Notes: generated by a model not told the origin, from the letters alone. Positions 17,875 to 28,135 are shown, counted from the first letter of the stretch. The stretch: 64,000 nucleotides of DNA from Phycisphaerae bacterium (GCA_012729015.1 JAAYDY010000034.1:1-64000), one strand, 5' to 3'. Numbers and translations: made by a program.

Positions 17875-20259
17875 ATGCTCCAATGCCGTACGGAGAGGAA
17901 GTGGCCGATCTATGCGGTCGCCTGGATGGCGGCGTTCCTGCTGCTCTGGGGCAGTGTTGACCGCTGGCTGGCGAGCCATGGGCGGCGCATCGCCGAGGAA
18001 AACCTGCTGACCGTCGCCATGACGGCGGCGGCCGGACTGGACGCGTCCCATGTGGCTCGCTTGCACGGCGATCCGCAGGACGTTACCGACAATTCCTATA
18101 ACATTATCCGTCAAACGCTGGTCCGGTACCGTCGCGGCAACCCGCGCTTGCGGTTTGCGTACCTGGTGCGCGAGCGGGACGGGGACGTGGTCTTTCTGGC
18201 GGACGCCGAGCCGGCGGATTCCGAGGACTACTCGGCCCCGGGCGACGTGTACGAAGAGGCGTCGGCTCGGATGAGGGACGCCTGCACGGCGGGCGAAGCG
18301 TTCGTCGAAGGGCCCCTGGAGGACCAGTGGGGCACGTGGGTCTCGGGCCTGGCGCCGATCCGCGATCCGCAGACGGGCGACGTGGTGGCGCTGCTGGGGC
18401 TGGACATCGACGCCACGCGGTGGCGCGAAACCATCGCCGTGTACCGCTGGCTCGGCACGAGCGTCGTGATCTTCCTGATGGTCCTGTCGTCCACGTTCCT
18501 GATTGCCACGTGGCGCGTTCACCGCAACAACGTGTTGCTTCATCGCGAGATCGCCGACCGCAAGAAGGCCCAGGCCGAACTGGTGTTGTCGGCCAAGGTG
18601 TTCGAAAACAGCGGCGAAGGTATCGTAATCGCCGCCGCCGATCGTAGAATTCTTTCAGTGAACAGCATGTTCGCCTTGATGTCGGGCTACAGTGTCGAGG
18701 AAACCGTCGGCCGTCCGCTGAGCATCCTGCGCTGCGACCGGCACGATGAGGCGTTCTACGAGAACCTCTGGCGAACGGCCTACGACAAGGGCATCTGGCA
18801 GGGCGAACTCTGGACGCGGCGCAAGGACGGCGACGTGTTTCTCGCGTGGATGACGGCGGGCGTCGTTCGCGACGAGAACGGTTCCGTCACGCACCTGATC
18901 CTGACGGGCTCGGACATGACGGAGCAGAAGCAGGCGGCGGACCGCATCCGGCGGCTGGCGTACTACGACGAACTGACGGAACTGCCGAACCGAACGCTGC
19001 TGGTGGATCGTCTGGCGACATACCTGGCCCGTGCCCGGCGCAACGGAACGCTCGTCGGGGTGCTCTTCCTGGATCTGGACCGCTTCAAGAACATCAATGA
19101 TTCGCTGGGTCATCGGACCGGCGACCACCTCCTGCAAGGCGTGGCCGAGCGGCTGCGCGACGTCGTGCGCGACGCCGACACGGTGGCCCGCATGGGCGGC
19201 GACGAGTTCGTGGTGATTGTGCCCGACGCCGACGACTCGTCGGCCGTGGCGGCCGTGGCGCTTCGCATCGGGCGGGCGCTGGCCGAGCCGATCCTTGTCG
19301 ATGGTCGCGAACTGGCCGTCCGCGCCAGCATCGGCATCAGCGTCTTCCCGAACGACGGGGCCGACGCCGATTCGCTGATGAAGCACGCCGACGTGGCCAT
19401 GTACCGCTGCAAGGACAGCGCCCACGCGGTGTACCGCTTCTTCACGTCGGACATGAACGCGATGGTGCTGGAGAAGCTGACGGTGGAGAACGAACTGCGG
19501 ACGGCGATCCGGGACGGGCAGCTGTGCCTGCACTTCCAACCGCAGGTGGACGCCCGGACGGGTCGTCTGATCGGGGCCGAGGCCCTGGTCCGCTGGCGTC
19601 ACCCCCAGCGCGGGCTCCTGATGCCGGGGCATTTCATCACCGTCGCCGAGGAGACGGGGCTGATTGTGCCGTTGGGCGAATGGGTTCTCCACGAGGCGTG
19701 CCGTCAGTGCGCGACGTGGCCGGCCGCAGCGCCGTCGTCGGCTGTTCCCGTGGCGGTCAACATCTCGGCCGCACAGTTCCATCGGCACGGATTCCACCGG
19801 ATGATCCTGGACGCCCTGGCCGAGAGCGGCCTGGAGCCGAACCGGCTCGAGCTGGAGTTGACCGAAAGCGCGATTGTGGAGGATGTCGAGGCGGCCGCGG
19901 CCTGCCTGGGCGAACTGAAGGCCATCGGGATTCGGGTGGCGATCGACGACTTCGGCACCGGGTACTCCAGTCTCAGCGCCCTGAGGCGATTTCCCGTGGA
20001 CCGGCTCAAGATCGACCGGATGTTCGTCAACGACCTGACGACCAGCGACGACGGCGCCACGATCACCCTGGCGGTCATCGCCATGGCCAACAGCCTGAAG
20101 CTGAAGGTTCTGGCCGAAGGCGTGGAGACCCAGGAGCAGATCGACTTCCTGCTGCGACACGGGTGCCACGAGATGCAGGGCTACCACTTCGCGCGCCCGA
20201 TGCCCGCCGAGGACTTTGCGGCATGGCTCCAGTCGCGGCAACCGGTTGCGGTGGGGTAG
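17875..20259 (+). CDS. Membrane GGDEF-EAL protein with PAS domain (cyclic di-GMP turnover)
   Basis: This 794-residue protein has a transmembrane helix (about 12-28), an extracytoplasmic sensor of roughly 150 residues, a second helix (TSVVIFLMVLSSTFLIAT, about 200-220), a PAS domain (about 240-355), a GGDEF domain with an intact RMGGDEFVVIV site, and an EAL domain with AEALVRW, ELTESAIVED, DDFGTGYSSL and LAEGVETQEQ. Both catalytic sites look intact, so it could make and degrade cyclic di-GMP; in such hybrids one activity usually dominates. It is divergent from the secreted protein ending the block on its left and convergent with the zinc-ribbon protein, so it stands alone. Confidence 0.92.
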   Translation: MLQCRTERKWPIYAVAWMAAFLLLWGSVDRWLASHGRRIAEENLLTVAMTAAAGLDASHVARLHGDPQDVTDNSYNIIRQTLVRYRRGNPRLRFAYLVRERDGDVVFLADAEPADSEDYSAPGDVYEEASARMRDACTAGEAFVEGPLEDQWGTWVSGLAPIRDPQTGDVVALLGLDIDATRWRETIAVYRWLGTSVVIFLMVLSSTFLIATWRVHRNNVLLHREIADRKKAQAELVLSAKVFENSGEGIVIAAADRRILSVNSMFALMSGYSVEETVGRPLSILRCDRHDEAFYENLWRTAYDKGIWQGELWTRRKDGDVFLAWMTAGVVRDENGSVTHLILTGSDMTEQKQAADRIRRLAYYDELTELPNRTLLVDRLATYLARARRNGTLVGVLFLDLDRFKNINDSLGHRTGDHLLQGVAERLRDVVRDADTVARMGGDEFVVIVPDADDSSAVAAVALRIGRALAEPILVDGRELAVRASIGISVFPNDGADADSLMKHADVAMYRCKDSAHAVYRFFTSDMNAMVLEKLTVENELRTAIRDGQLCLHFQPQVDARTGRLIGAEALVRWRHPQRGLLMPGHFITVAEETGLIVPLGEWVLHEACRQCATWPAAAPSSAVPVAVNISAAQFHRHGFHRMILDALAESGLEPNRLELELTESAIVEDVEAAAACLGELKAIGIRVAIDDFGTGYSSLSALRRFPVDRLKIDRMFVNDLTTSDDGATITLAVIAMANSLKLKVLAEGVETQEQIDFLLRHGCHEMQGYHFARPMPAEDFAAWLQSRQPVAVG

Positions 20260-20296
20260 GGGCGCCGCGCGTCGGCGGGCTTTCGGCTGTTGCCGT

Positions 20297-21565
20297 TCAG
20301 TCGGACACCCGTGGTCCGGCCTGCGAGTTGCCTTCGATGGCCAGGTCGTACTTCGGGTCGGCCAGGACCCGCCTCAGGGCGCGGCGGTAGACGCCGTGGC
20401 TCGTCAGGGCCATCAGCGGCACCATCAGCCCGCCCACCAGCGGCACGAGCTGCAGCACCAGCAACAGCAGGTAGAACAGCTTCAGCAGCCACCGTGCGGC
20501 GATGCTCCGCCATCGCGGCAGGTAGTGCAGGTACGGCATCACGACCCGGAATCGGTAGTAGACGATGCCGACCATGGCGCCGAGCATGGGCACCAGGCTG
20601 ATGCCGAAGCAAATCGGCAGAACGCGGACCAGCCGTTGCTGAACGTAGGCCACGTAGCCGGCCTCGAAATCCCGGTCCTCCATCACGCGGTGGCCGCACG
20701 CCGCACACGTCTGCCGCGGCAGGCGCGGCCGGAGGCGCGTCGCGCACACCGGGCACCGCAGCCACTCGACCAGGCGGTAGCGATGGACGGCCATGTCGGC
20801 TGCGCGGCCGAGCTTCACGCTGCCGAGAAAACCCACCGCCTCCACGTGCGGGTTCCCGGTGCGGCACTTCGGACACGTCACGGCCGTGCGGTAGATCATC
20901 TCGCCGCACGACGCGCAGGCGATCTTGCGTTTCTCCTCGCGACGCTCCAGGAGCTTGCGCAGCAGGGCCGTCAGCAGCACCAGCAGCGCGCTGACCGCCA
21001 GGACGAACACCGGATAGGCCACCAGGATGATCAGGGCGACCAGCACCCAGGCGTCCTCGGCCCAGCTCAGCAGTTTCATCAGGCCTGTACTGTCGTCCGG
21101 GTCGGCGTCGTCGAGGAACTCCATCAGCGCGTTGCGGAGCCCGGCCAGGGCGAACACCCCCGCGCCGATGGCCAACGCCAGGGCCGTCGAGGCGAATCCG
21201 GCCTGTTGGATCGCCTGCACCGTTTCGACGTCCACCACGCTCTGAAGGCCCAGCAGGGTGACGACGGCCATGGCCGCCTTCAGGTACCGGTCGAGGCCCT
21301 GCATCATCTGGCGGACGTCGGCGTCCTTGGTGGCCCAGATTTCCGCCGCCGCCAGCAGACCCAGCACCACCATCGTGATGTCGTGCGTGAACCACGTGGT
21401 CCCCTTGCCGGCCAGACTCAGGCTCTGCACGAACTCGCTGTGCGACAGGATCGGAATCTGGTGGCCCCAGCGCAGCAGAACCGATGTCAGAAACGCCGGG
21501 ACGAACGCCCGCGACGGGAAGATGCCGACCGACGCCACACTGTGAATTGCCGCCGAAACGCTCAT
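20297..21565 (-). CDS. Zinc-ribbon integral membrane protein, function unknown
   Basis: This 422-residue protein has several hydrophobic helices in its first half (for example VVLGLLAAAEIW and VLVALIILVAYPVFVLAVSA), then two likely zinc ribbons: CASCGEMIYRTAVTCPKC and CPVCATRLRPRLPRQTCAAC. Two more membrane helices follow (SLVPMLGAMVGIVYY and LLLLVLQLVPLVGGLMVPL). The ribbons lie between membrane segments, which suggests a cytosolic zinc-binding loop. No enzyme motif is visible. AAGGAG lies seven bases before ATG 21565. It is convergent with the GGDEF-EAL gene and divergent from the fucosidase gene. Confidence 0.75.
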   Translation of the reverse strand: MSVSAAIHSVASVGIFPSRAFVPAFLTSVLLRWGHQIPILSHSEFVQSLSLAGKGTTWFTHDITMVVLGLLAAAEIWATKDADVRQMMQGLDRYLKAAMAVVTLLGLQSVVDVETVQAIQQAGFASTALALAIGAGVFALAGLRNALMEFLDDADPDDSTGLMKLLSWAEDAWVLVALIILVAYPVFVLAVSALLVLLTALLRKLLERREEKRKIACASCGEMIYRTAVTCPKCRTGNPHVEAVGFLGSVKLGRAADMAVHRYRLVEWLRCPVCATRLRPRLPRQTCAACGHRVMEDRDFEAGYVAYVQQRLVRVLPICFGISLVPMLGAMVGIVYYRFRVVMPYLHYLPRWRSIAARWLLKLFYLLLLVLQLVPLVGGLMVPLMALTSHGVYRRALRRVLADPKYDLAIEGNSQAGPRVSD

Positions 21566-21752
21566 ACAGGGGCTCCTTGTGGCCGTTACGATAGCCGCTG
21601 CGCAGGCGTTCTGTCAAGCGGCCGAGGAGCCGCGGGTCGAAGGGCCGGAGAATCGCGTTGACCCTCAACGGCCGCGGGACTATAAGGATTTGGCGGATTC
21701 GTCGATGGGGCGGCCGCGCAATGCAGGGTCCGACGCTGGGAAGGACGAACTT

Positions 21753-23024
21753 ATGGCACACGGCATTCCGTCGCTGAACGAACGTATGGCCTGGTGGCGC
21801 CAGGCCAGGTTCGGCATGTTCATCCATTACGGCCTCTACAGTCTGCTGGGGCGGCACGAGTGGGTGATGAATCGCGAACGCATTCCTGTGGACGAGTACG
21901 CGCGGCTGGCCGACCGGTTCACGGCCGAGAAGTGCGACATGCGGCACTACGCCCGCCTGGCACGCGAGGCCGGGCAGAAGTACATGGTCCTGACGACCAA
22001 GCATCACGAGGGCTTCTGTCTGTGGGACACGAAACTGACGGACTTCAAGAGCACCCGCGCGCCGGCACGTCGCGATCTGGTGGCCGAGTACGTCGAGGCC
22101 GCGCGAGCCGAGGGGCTCCGCGTGGGCCTCTACTACAGCCTCATGGACTGGCGGCACCCGGACGGGGCTCAGTGTTACCGCGACGAGGCCGCGCGGCAAA
22201 GGTTCGTCGAGTACACCCACGGCCTGGTCCGCGAACTGATGACAAATTACGGGCAGATTGACGTGCTGTTCTACGACGTGCCGTGGCCGCTGAAGCCCAA
22301 CGGCTGGGAATCCACGCGGCTGAATCACATGGTCCGCACCCTTCAGCCGCAGATCATCATCAACGACCGCAGCGGCTGGGGCCGCGGCGGCACCCTCATG
22401 CCCGAGGACTACGATACGCCCGAGAACCACGTGAAGGCCAGCCCGCCGTACCGCGACTGGGAATCGTGCGACACGCTGAACCACACCTGGGGCTACAACC
22501 GCGTGGACCACGACTGGAAGACCGTGCCGCAACTGCTGTCGATGCTGGTCTCGTGCGCGAGCCAGGGCGGCAACCTGCTGCTGAACATCGGCCCCATGGG
22601 CGACGGGACCGTGCAGCCTGAGGCGGTCGCGCGGCTCAAGGGCATCGGCGCGTGGCTGAAGCGCAACGGCGACGGCGAGTCGATCTACGGCACCGAGCGG
22701 GCCACGTGCGAGTGGATGAACTTCGCGTTCGGCCAGAGCCCGGCGACGGTGCGCGGCCACACGATGTACTGGCACGTGCCGCGATGGTACGGGCGGGAGC
22801 TCACGATGGGCGGCATGGAGACCAAGGTGCTGCGGGCGCGGATTCTGAGCACAGGGCAGGAGGTGACGTTCAAGCAGTCGTTCGAGCCGACGATCCGGCT
22901 GCAATTCGGCGATCTGCCCGAATCGCCGCCGGACCCCGACATGACGGTGATCGCCCTGGAATGCGACGGCCCGCCGGTGCACCGCCTGGGCGCCGGCTGC
23001 GTCGTCATGCCCGACGTGCCGTGA
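21753..23024 (+). CDS. Alpha-L-fucosidase, glycoside hydrolase family 29
   Basis: This protein of about 423 residues begins WWRQARFGMFIHYGLYSLLG, the family's conserved strand, followed by YMVLTTKHHEGFCLWD (active-site His pair) and GLYYSLMDW. The catalytic Asp is predicted in IDVLFYDVPWP. The later LLNIGPMGDGTVQPEA is also typical. It would remove terminal L-fucose from glycans by a retaining mechanism. The usual signal peptide is absent from ATG 21753, which follows GGGAAGGA; the longer frame adds nothing like one, so the enzyme may be intracellular. There is no adjacent fucose catabolism gene. Confidence 0.9.
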   Translation: MAHGIPSLNERMAWWRQARFGMFIHYGLYSLLGRHEWVMNRERIPVDEYARLADRFTAEKCDMRHYARLAREAGQKYMVLTTKHHEGFCLWDTKLTDFKSTRAPARRDLVAEYVEAARAEGLRVGLYYSLMDWRHPDGAQCYRDEAARQRFVEYTHGLVRELMTNYGQIDVLFYDVPWPLKPNGWESTRLNHMVRTLQPQIIINDRSGWGRGGTLMPEDYDTPENHVKASPPYRDWESCDTLNHTWGYNRVDHDWKTVPQLLSMLVSCASQGGNLLLNIGPMGDGTVQPEAVARLKGIGAWLKRNGDGESIYGTERATCEWMNFAFGQSPATVRGHTMYWHVPRWYGRELTMGGMETKVLRARILSTGQEVTFKQSFEPTIRLQFGDLPESPPDPDMTVIALECDGPPVHRLGAGCVVMPDVP

Positions 23025-23117
23025 CAACGCATTCCGCGTGGGTCCGGGGGACCCACCTACACGCTGACGGTGCAGGCATGCCATCTGGCGGCGCTGGCCC
23101 GGATTCACCGAGCGGCG

Positions 23118-25370
23118 CTACGGCAGCCTGGCAGGCTGAGGCGACGCGGCTTCGACCCTGTAGATCAGGTCGTTGGCATGCTTCGCAGCGTACAGACCTG
23201 CCGCGACGAGGTTGTGGTACCGCAAGGCCAGCTCGCGAGCGGTGGCATAGTCTCGTGCCTTCAACAGTCGGGCAATCGCCGCCGCAAAGGCCCCAGGCGG
23301 CACGCTGTTGCGCACGTCGCGGTCACGCTTCCTCGCGTCGCTCTCTCGCAGGGCGTCCGGCCAGCGTTCCGGCGGGTACGGCTCCAGGATCTTGAGCAGT
23401 TCCTCGGCGGTCAAGCTTTCGCCCTTGGGCGTGCGCCGGCGGAAGTCGGCCACCGCCTGCCTGACCCACGGGTCCTCGGGATGGACCCACTCCAACGCAT
23501 CGTAGAAGCTTGCCGAACGCGGGTCGGGCCAGCGTCGGTCGAAGGCGTCAAACGCCACCCACAGCAGCCGGAACTCGGGGTCGGACCTCAGGGCATTCGC
23601 CAGTCTCTCGCGGCCATCGAGGTCGCTTTGCGCATAGCAGGCCTGCGCGTGCAGAAGGCGACGATGACCCGACGCACCCAACGCTTCTCCCTTCTGGCTG
23701 GCCAGAATCGCGACCGAGGTGTCCACCTTCTTGCCGTCCAGAAGATCCAGGTAGGATTGCAGAATGGACAAGCACTTGCCCTTCTCTAGCGTCTCGCCAT
23801 GGGTCTGAATGAGTTCCGCCAGACGGTCGCGCTGCCCCGACAGCGCCAACGCCACCCCCAGACACAACTGCACGGCTGCCCTGTGGTTCTCCCTCACGCG
23901 GTTATTGGCCTTGGCAAACGTCTGCGCTGCCGTTTCGTATTGCCCCAACTGCATCAGCGCGTTACCGAGAAGCCACAGGTTGATGCCCATCTGGTTCGCG
24001 TTCTGCGCCTCTCCCGCCTCGTCGGATTCGTCCGGAGCGAGGCCCGCCGCCCAATCAGCCCGACCGCAACCGTGAAGCAACTCGGAGGCCAGTTCGTAGT
24101 AGTCCGATCGTCGGCTGCAGGTGCCGGTCATGAAACGGTTTTCCAGTGTCACGATCTTCAGGGCGACGGCTGCATTGGCGTCGGCAAACCGGATATCGTT
24201 GGTCATGGCGTTCGCCGCCGCGTCGGCCAACCGGTAATCATTCGGGTATCTGGCCACCGCCGCCATGACTCGCGCTCTCAGCGACTCGACGTTGTGCTGG
24301 TCGCTCTTGAGAGCCGCATCCAGTTCGCTGCGCAGCAGCAGCGGGCTGTCCGGCCCCGTCAGACGGCGGGTCTGCTCCAGCAGGCGGTTGAACCGTTTCG
24401 GATCCTTCGGGTCGGGCTCAACTTGCCACAGATGCGGCAGAAGAAACGAATCCAGAGACCTGTAAATGCTCCGGTGGTAGGCGTCGTCGTCGCCGTTCAT
24501 CCAGTACGCCTGGTTGGCCCACCAGTAGCGAAGGATCCCGAAGTCCGGGTCGCGATCCAGTATCTCCTTGTACAGGCCAAACTCCTGCCGGCTGCGCTCC
24601 TCCAGAAATGCGGCTCTTCCCAGGTCGATCAACGATTGATTCTGGCACTGCGTGCGACGCAGGTGGTGGGCCAGCTCCTCGCCGGGCGCCTGGTCCAGAA
24701 CGGTCATGGCCTCGACCGCCATGTCGCCCAGCAGCGTGAAGTAGTTTCGCGGCTCCACAAACTCCTTCCGGTGCGCGACGCCCCCGCGGTTGTAGATCAG
24801 CAAGGTGCCGCTATAGCCGTTCCTGGCGGCCATGATCGTCCCGCCAATGGCGTGCGTCGCCGACCAGTGGCGGATGGCGCGGAGAATGGCCGGGTCGTCG
24901 TAGCGCTCGGCCAAGGCGGTCATCGTCGTCCGGCTGCGCTTGAAGACGAAGTAGGCGTGTCGCGAGCAATAGCACCCCGGCGACCAGTCCATCGCGTACG
25001 ACAGCAGGAACGAGAAGGACAGCGCTTCGGCCGGATCGCCCGACCCGTCCTCACTGACGAACAGAAACGGCAACGCCAGGGCGTTGAACCCGGACTCGTG
25101 GAAGGGGCGATGCTGGATCAACGGATACGCCGCCTTCAACTCCTCGAAGGACGGCCTCACCGCCGGTTGCGGCCGCAACCGCGACAACACCAGAATCTCC
25201 GTCGGACGTTGGGCCATGACGTCCGGCTCGTCCGTCGTGAGGATAGGCGGTATGGCCTTCGCCTGCGGCAAGCAGGGAAGCAACGTCACGAGAACGGAGC
25301 ACAGGCACCATGCGGCAACTCGTCGCTTCCGGCCCGACCCGAATGACCCTGACTGCTGGATGCAGAACAT
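23118..25370 (-). CDS. Large exported helical-repeat-like protein
   Basis: The product is about 750 residues, starting with a signal peptide (CLCSVLVTLLPCLPQAKAIPP). The body is helical with Arg, Leu and Ala repeats; segments such as MGINLWLLGNALMQLGQYET and the following TFAKANNRVREN look like TPR-style helical hairpins. No catalytic motif is recognisable. Start 25370 is used because it begins the signal peptide; the longer frame to 25550 is unsupported. It might be a scaffold or a stress-related envelope protein, but that is conjecture. About 240 bases with a family D repeat separate it from the kinase-like gene. Confidence 0.7.
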   Translation of the reverse strand: MFCIQQSGSFGSGRKRRVAAWCLCSVLVTLLPCLPQAKAIPPILTTDEPDVMAQRPTEILVLSRLRPQPAVRPSFEELKAAYPLIQHRPFHESGFNALALPFLFVSEDGSGDPAEALSFSFLLSYAMDWSPGCYCSRHAYFVFKRSRTTMTALAERYDDPAILRAIRHWSATHAIGGTIMAARNGYSGTLLIYNRGGVAHRKEFVEPRNYFTLLGDMAVEAMTVLDQAPGEELAHHLRRTQCQNQSLIDLGRAAFLEERSRQEFGLYKEILDRDPDFGILRYWWANQAYWMNGDDDAYHRSIYRSLDSFLLPHLWQVEPDPKDPKRFNRLLEQTRRLTGPDSPLLLRSELDAALKSDQHNVESLRARVMAAVARYPNDYRLADAAANAMTNDIRFADANAAVALKIVTLENRFMTGTCSRRSDYYELASELLHGCGRADWAAGLAPDESDEAGEAQNANQMGINLWLLGNALMQLGQYETAAQTFAKANNRVRENHRAAVQLCLGVALALSGQRDRLAELIQTHGETLEKGKCLSILQSYLDLLDGKKVDTSVAILASQKGEALGASGHRRLLHAQACYAQSDLDGRERLANALRSDPEFRLLWVAFDAFDRRWPDPRSASFYDALEWVHPEDPWVRQAVADFRRRTPKGESLTAEELLKILEPYPPERWPDALRESDARKRDRDVRNSVPPGAFAAAIARLLKARDYATARELALRYHNLVAAGLYAAKHANDLIYRVEAASPQPARLP

Positions 25371-25564
25371 GGCAGACTCCCGAGGTGTCTCCAGCCGATG
25401 CTTTCCATTGGGCCTCGCCCGACGCTGCGGCGGGGCTTTCCTGATGTCAATATGACACATCCCCGCACACTTCTCAAGCCGATTTGGCCCGACTTGCACG
25501 CTTCTGCGGCCAAGCGGACGCGCGCGGGCACGGGCACGGATGCCCGCCATGGCACCAGAGGCGT

Positions 25565-25588
25565 AGGGGCGGCTCGCGAGCCGCCCCT
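25565..25588. repeat. Intergenic repeat family D, copy 1
   Basis: A perfect palindrome, AGGGGCGGCTCGCGAGCC extended to GCCCCT, recurs at 28243-28264 and 52261-52282, with a relative at 49131-49156. It lies between genes and has no T-run. Confidence 0.7.
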
Positions 25589-25611
25589 GCGGCGCTATTC
25601 TGTCCCAGCGA

Positions 25612-26424
25612 TCACCGCGCGCCGAGTTTCGTGAGCACCCATCGCCGCACGCGCTGGAAGGGGTGGGCGAACTGGCGGTGGAAGCTCAGGAGGAAGGACC
25701 GCTGGTAGCTGCGGCGCAGCTCGTGGTCGGTCATCAGGTCGCGGCGGAACTTGCGTTTGAGTTTGCGAACGTGGTAGAGGTCTTCGCGGCACAGGACGCC
25801 GAAGAGCCAGCGGCCGAGGAGGTTCCATCGGCGGCGCGGGCGGCGGTAGGAAATCTGGAAGTCCACCAGGTACGGTCGCCCGTCGTCGCCGACGAGGACG
25901 TTGTCGGGCTTGTTCAGGTCCACGTAGGCCACGTCGCGCTGGTGCAGCGTCAGGGCCAGTTGGTCCAGGCGGTCGAAAAAATCGTCGGCCACGCGGCGCT
26001 CGGGGCGCCCCATCCGGGCGTCCTGGGCGTAGTCCAGCAGGTCGCAGCCTTCGATCCACTCGTGGACCATGCCGCTCTCGCCCAGCTTGCCGACCAGGGC
26101 GGGCACGCCCTCGACGTCGGCCAGGTGGCGGTAGAAGCCGATCTCGCGGTTGCACATATAGCGGCCGGCCCAGCCCAGGGGGATCAGCAGGCAGGACTCG
26201 GTGTGGAAGTGCTTGAGGCAGACGCGGCGGCCGTGGTCGCCCCGGTAGCGGGCCGTCGAGGCGAAGAAATCGTGTTTGAGGTGCTTTTCGAGGGTGTAGA
26301 CGGCTCCGTCGAGGGTGAACGTGTCGGGGCAGAGCCGGCCGCGCAGGGATCGCGGCGGAATCCGCGCCACGTCGTACTGACCTTTGGGGGGCGCAGCGGA
26401 AGAACGGTCGTTCGTGTCGCTCAT
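25612..26424 (-). CDS. Divergent protein kinase-like protein (lipopolysaccharide kinase type)
   Basis: This 270-residue soluble protein has a kinase-like core. VCLKHFH supplies the Lys of the N-lobe, REIGFYRHLADVEGVPALV fits helix C, and the catalytic loop reads DVAYVDLNKPDNVLV, with the usual Asp and the Lys-Pro-Asp-Asn pattern. The DFG position is DFQ (YLVDFQISY), and the N-lobe is short, as in the Kdo/lipopolysaccharide kinase family (Kdo kinase, WaaP-like) rather than Ser/Thr kinases. It may phosphorylate a lipid-linked sugar. It is unlinked to other lipid genes here. There is no convincing ribosome site before ATG 26424. Confidence 0.75.
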   Translation of the reverse strand: MSDTNDRSSAAPPKGQYDVARIPPRSLRGRLCPDTFTLDGAVYTLEKHLKHDFFASTARYRGDHGRRVCLKHFHTESCLLIPLGWAGRYMCNREIGFYRHLADVEGVPALVGKLGESGMVHEWIEGCDLLDYAQDARMGRPERRVADDFFDRLDQLALTLHQRDVAYVDLNKPDNVLVGDDGRPYLVDFQISYRRPRRRWNLLGRWLFGVLCREDLYHVRKLKRKFRRDLMTDHELRRSYQRSFLLSFHRQFAHPFQRVRRWVLTKLGAR

Positions 26425-26489
26425 GGTCAGGGCGGAAGTGTAGCCGCCTTGGGGCGAGGCGTCAAGCCAGGGGAATTCGAGGAAGCAAA

Positions 26490-26588
26490 GGGGGCATTGA
26501 CGTTTTGGGGGCCGTACCGTGGCATGGGCATCCTGCCCATGAGTGGCAGGGCATTTTGCCCCTGCTCCCCCAAAACGTCAATGCCCCC
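26490..26588. repeat. Long nested inverted repeat upstream of carA
   Basis: Perfect 22-base arms, 26490-26511 and 26567-26588, contain GGCATTGACGTTTTGGGG and its complement. They flank two further palindromes (ATGGGCATCCTGCCCAT and CAGGGCATTTTGCCCCTG). EcoRI-like GAATTC sequences lie outside each arm. The transcript would fold into a large hairpin. It is in the roughly 590-base gap between the kinase gene and carA, where I see no coding frame. It could be a mobile repeat remnant or an attenuator-like structure. Confidence 0.8.
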
Positions 26589-27019
26589 GAATTCTGGGGC
26601 GCGATCTTGCCTTTGGTGGCGAGAATGTTATTGTATGGCGACGGCAGGGAGCTGGAAGCCGGGGCTGGGGCGACAGAAATGTGGCTCGACTCCCGAAGAG
26701 GCGACAATAATGTGCCAAACTGTTGGCCCATTGGCGAGCTGCCGGAATCGGATTATTCTCTAAGATCTGTGTGGTGAGGTGGTTGCGCACAAGGTCTGCG
26801 CCGCTGGCATGTGGGTTGCTCATAGACTCTCGCTGGACTCTATGCACTCAGCGCGGGGTCTGCCGCACGCACGCCACGGTCGGACTTGACAAGAGTTCCC
26901 GGGGTTGGGTCCGAAGGCGTGCGGTGGACCCCGCCTTTATGCGCCTCGCCGGGCGTCCGCATCAGGGCGGCCCGGCGGTGGCAGAGCGGACCCGAGCAGT
27001 CTGAAGAAACGGAACGCCG

Positions 27020-28135
27020 ATGATGTCCAGCCGTGAAGCTCTCCTGGCCCTCGAAGACGGAACCACGTTTCGAGGGCGTTCTTTTGGCGCCGTCGGCACC
27101 GCCGCCGGCGAAGTCGTCTTCAATACCTCCATGAGCGGCTACGTCGAGGTGCTGACCGATCCGTCCTATCGCGGGCAGATGGTCACGATGACGTATCCGC
27201 TGATCGGCAACTACGGCGTGACGCCGGAGGACTTCGAGAGCCGCCGGACGTTTCTGTCGGCCTTCATCGTCAAAGAGTGCAGCCGGAGGGTGTCGAACTG
27301 GCGGAGCCGCACAAGTCTGCCGGAGTTCCTGGCCGCCCAGGGGGTGATCGGCCTGGAGGGGATCGACACTCGGTCGCTCGTGCGGCACATCCGCGAGGCC
27401 GGGGCGATGAAGGCCATGGTCTCGACCGAGGTGCTGGACGCCGACGGTCTGGTGGCGATGGCGCGGGAGAGCCCCGGCCTGGTGGGGCGCGACCTGGTGC
27501 GCGAGGTGACGTGCGAGGCGGCCTACGACTGGACCGAGCCACTGCCGGACCTGCCGCCGGCGGAGCCGCGATTCGACGTCGTGGTGATGGACTACGGCGT
27601 GAAGTACAACATTCTGCGGCTGCTGGTGTCGCACGGGTGCCGGGTGCACGTGGTGCCGGCGTACACGGCGGCGGCCGAGGTGCTGGCTCGGGAGCCGGAC
27701 GGCGTGTTCCTGTCGAACGGGCCGGGCGATCCGGCGGCGCTGCCGGGAATCGTGGCCGAGGTGCGTGCGATGCTCGGCAAGCGGCCGATCTTCGGCATCT
27801 GCCTGGGGCACCAGTTGCTCGGTCAGGCGATGGGCGGCACGACGAGCAAGCTGAAGTTCGGTCATCACGGCGGCAACCAGCCGGTGATGCACCTGCGCGA
27901 CCGCCACGTGGAGATCAGCTCGCAGAACCACGGATTCGTGGTGGACATGGACTCGCTGCCGGCGGGGGCGGTGGACGTGACGCACGTGAACCTGAACGAC
28001 CAGACGGTCGAGGGGTTGCGGTGCAAGGACATTGCGGCGTTCAGCGTGCAGTACCACCCCGAGGCGGCGCCGGGACCGCACGATTCGCGGTACCTGTTCG
28101 GGATGTTCACGGAGCTGATGGCGGCGCAGAAGTAG
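27020..28135 (+). CDS. carA: Carbamoyl-phosphate synthase small subunit (glutaminase)
   Basis: This 371-residue subunit releases ammonia from glutamine for carbamoyl phosphate synthesis, the step shared by arginine and pyrimidine pathways. The N-terminal domain starts [18 protein letters not shown]. The C-terminal class I amidotransferase domain has the nucleophile in [18 protein letters not shown] and the His/Glu pair in [14 protein letters not shown]. The length is normal. Two ATGs, 27020 and 27023, are possible. carB follows 152 bases on, separated by repeats A and D. It begins an arginine/pyrimidine group together with argC and argJ further along. Confidence 0.97.
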   Translation: MMSSREALLALEDGTTFRGRSFGAVGTAAGEVVFNTSMSGYVEVLTDPSYRGQMVTMTYPLIGNYGVTPEDFESRRTFLSAFIVKECSRRVSNWRSRTSLPEFLAAQGVIGLEGIDTRSLVRHIREAGAMKAMVSTEVLDADGLVAMARESPGLVGRDLVREVTCEAAYDWTEPLPDLPPAEPRFDVVVMDYGVKYNILRLLVSHGCRVHVVPAYTAAAEVLAREPDGVFLSNGPGDPAALPGIVAEVRAMLGKRPIFGICLGHQLLGQAMGGTTSKLKFGHHGGNQPVMHLRDRHVEISSQNHGFVVDMDSLPAGAVDVTHVNLNDQTVEGLRCKDIAAFSVQYHPEAAPGPHDSRYLFGMFTELMAAQK

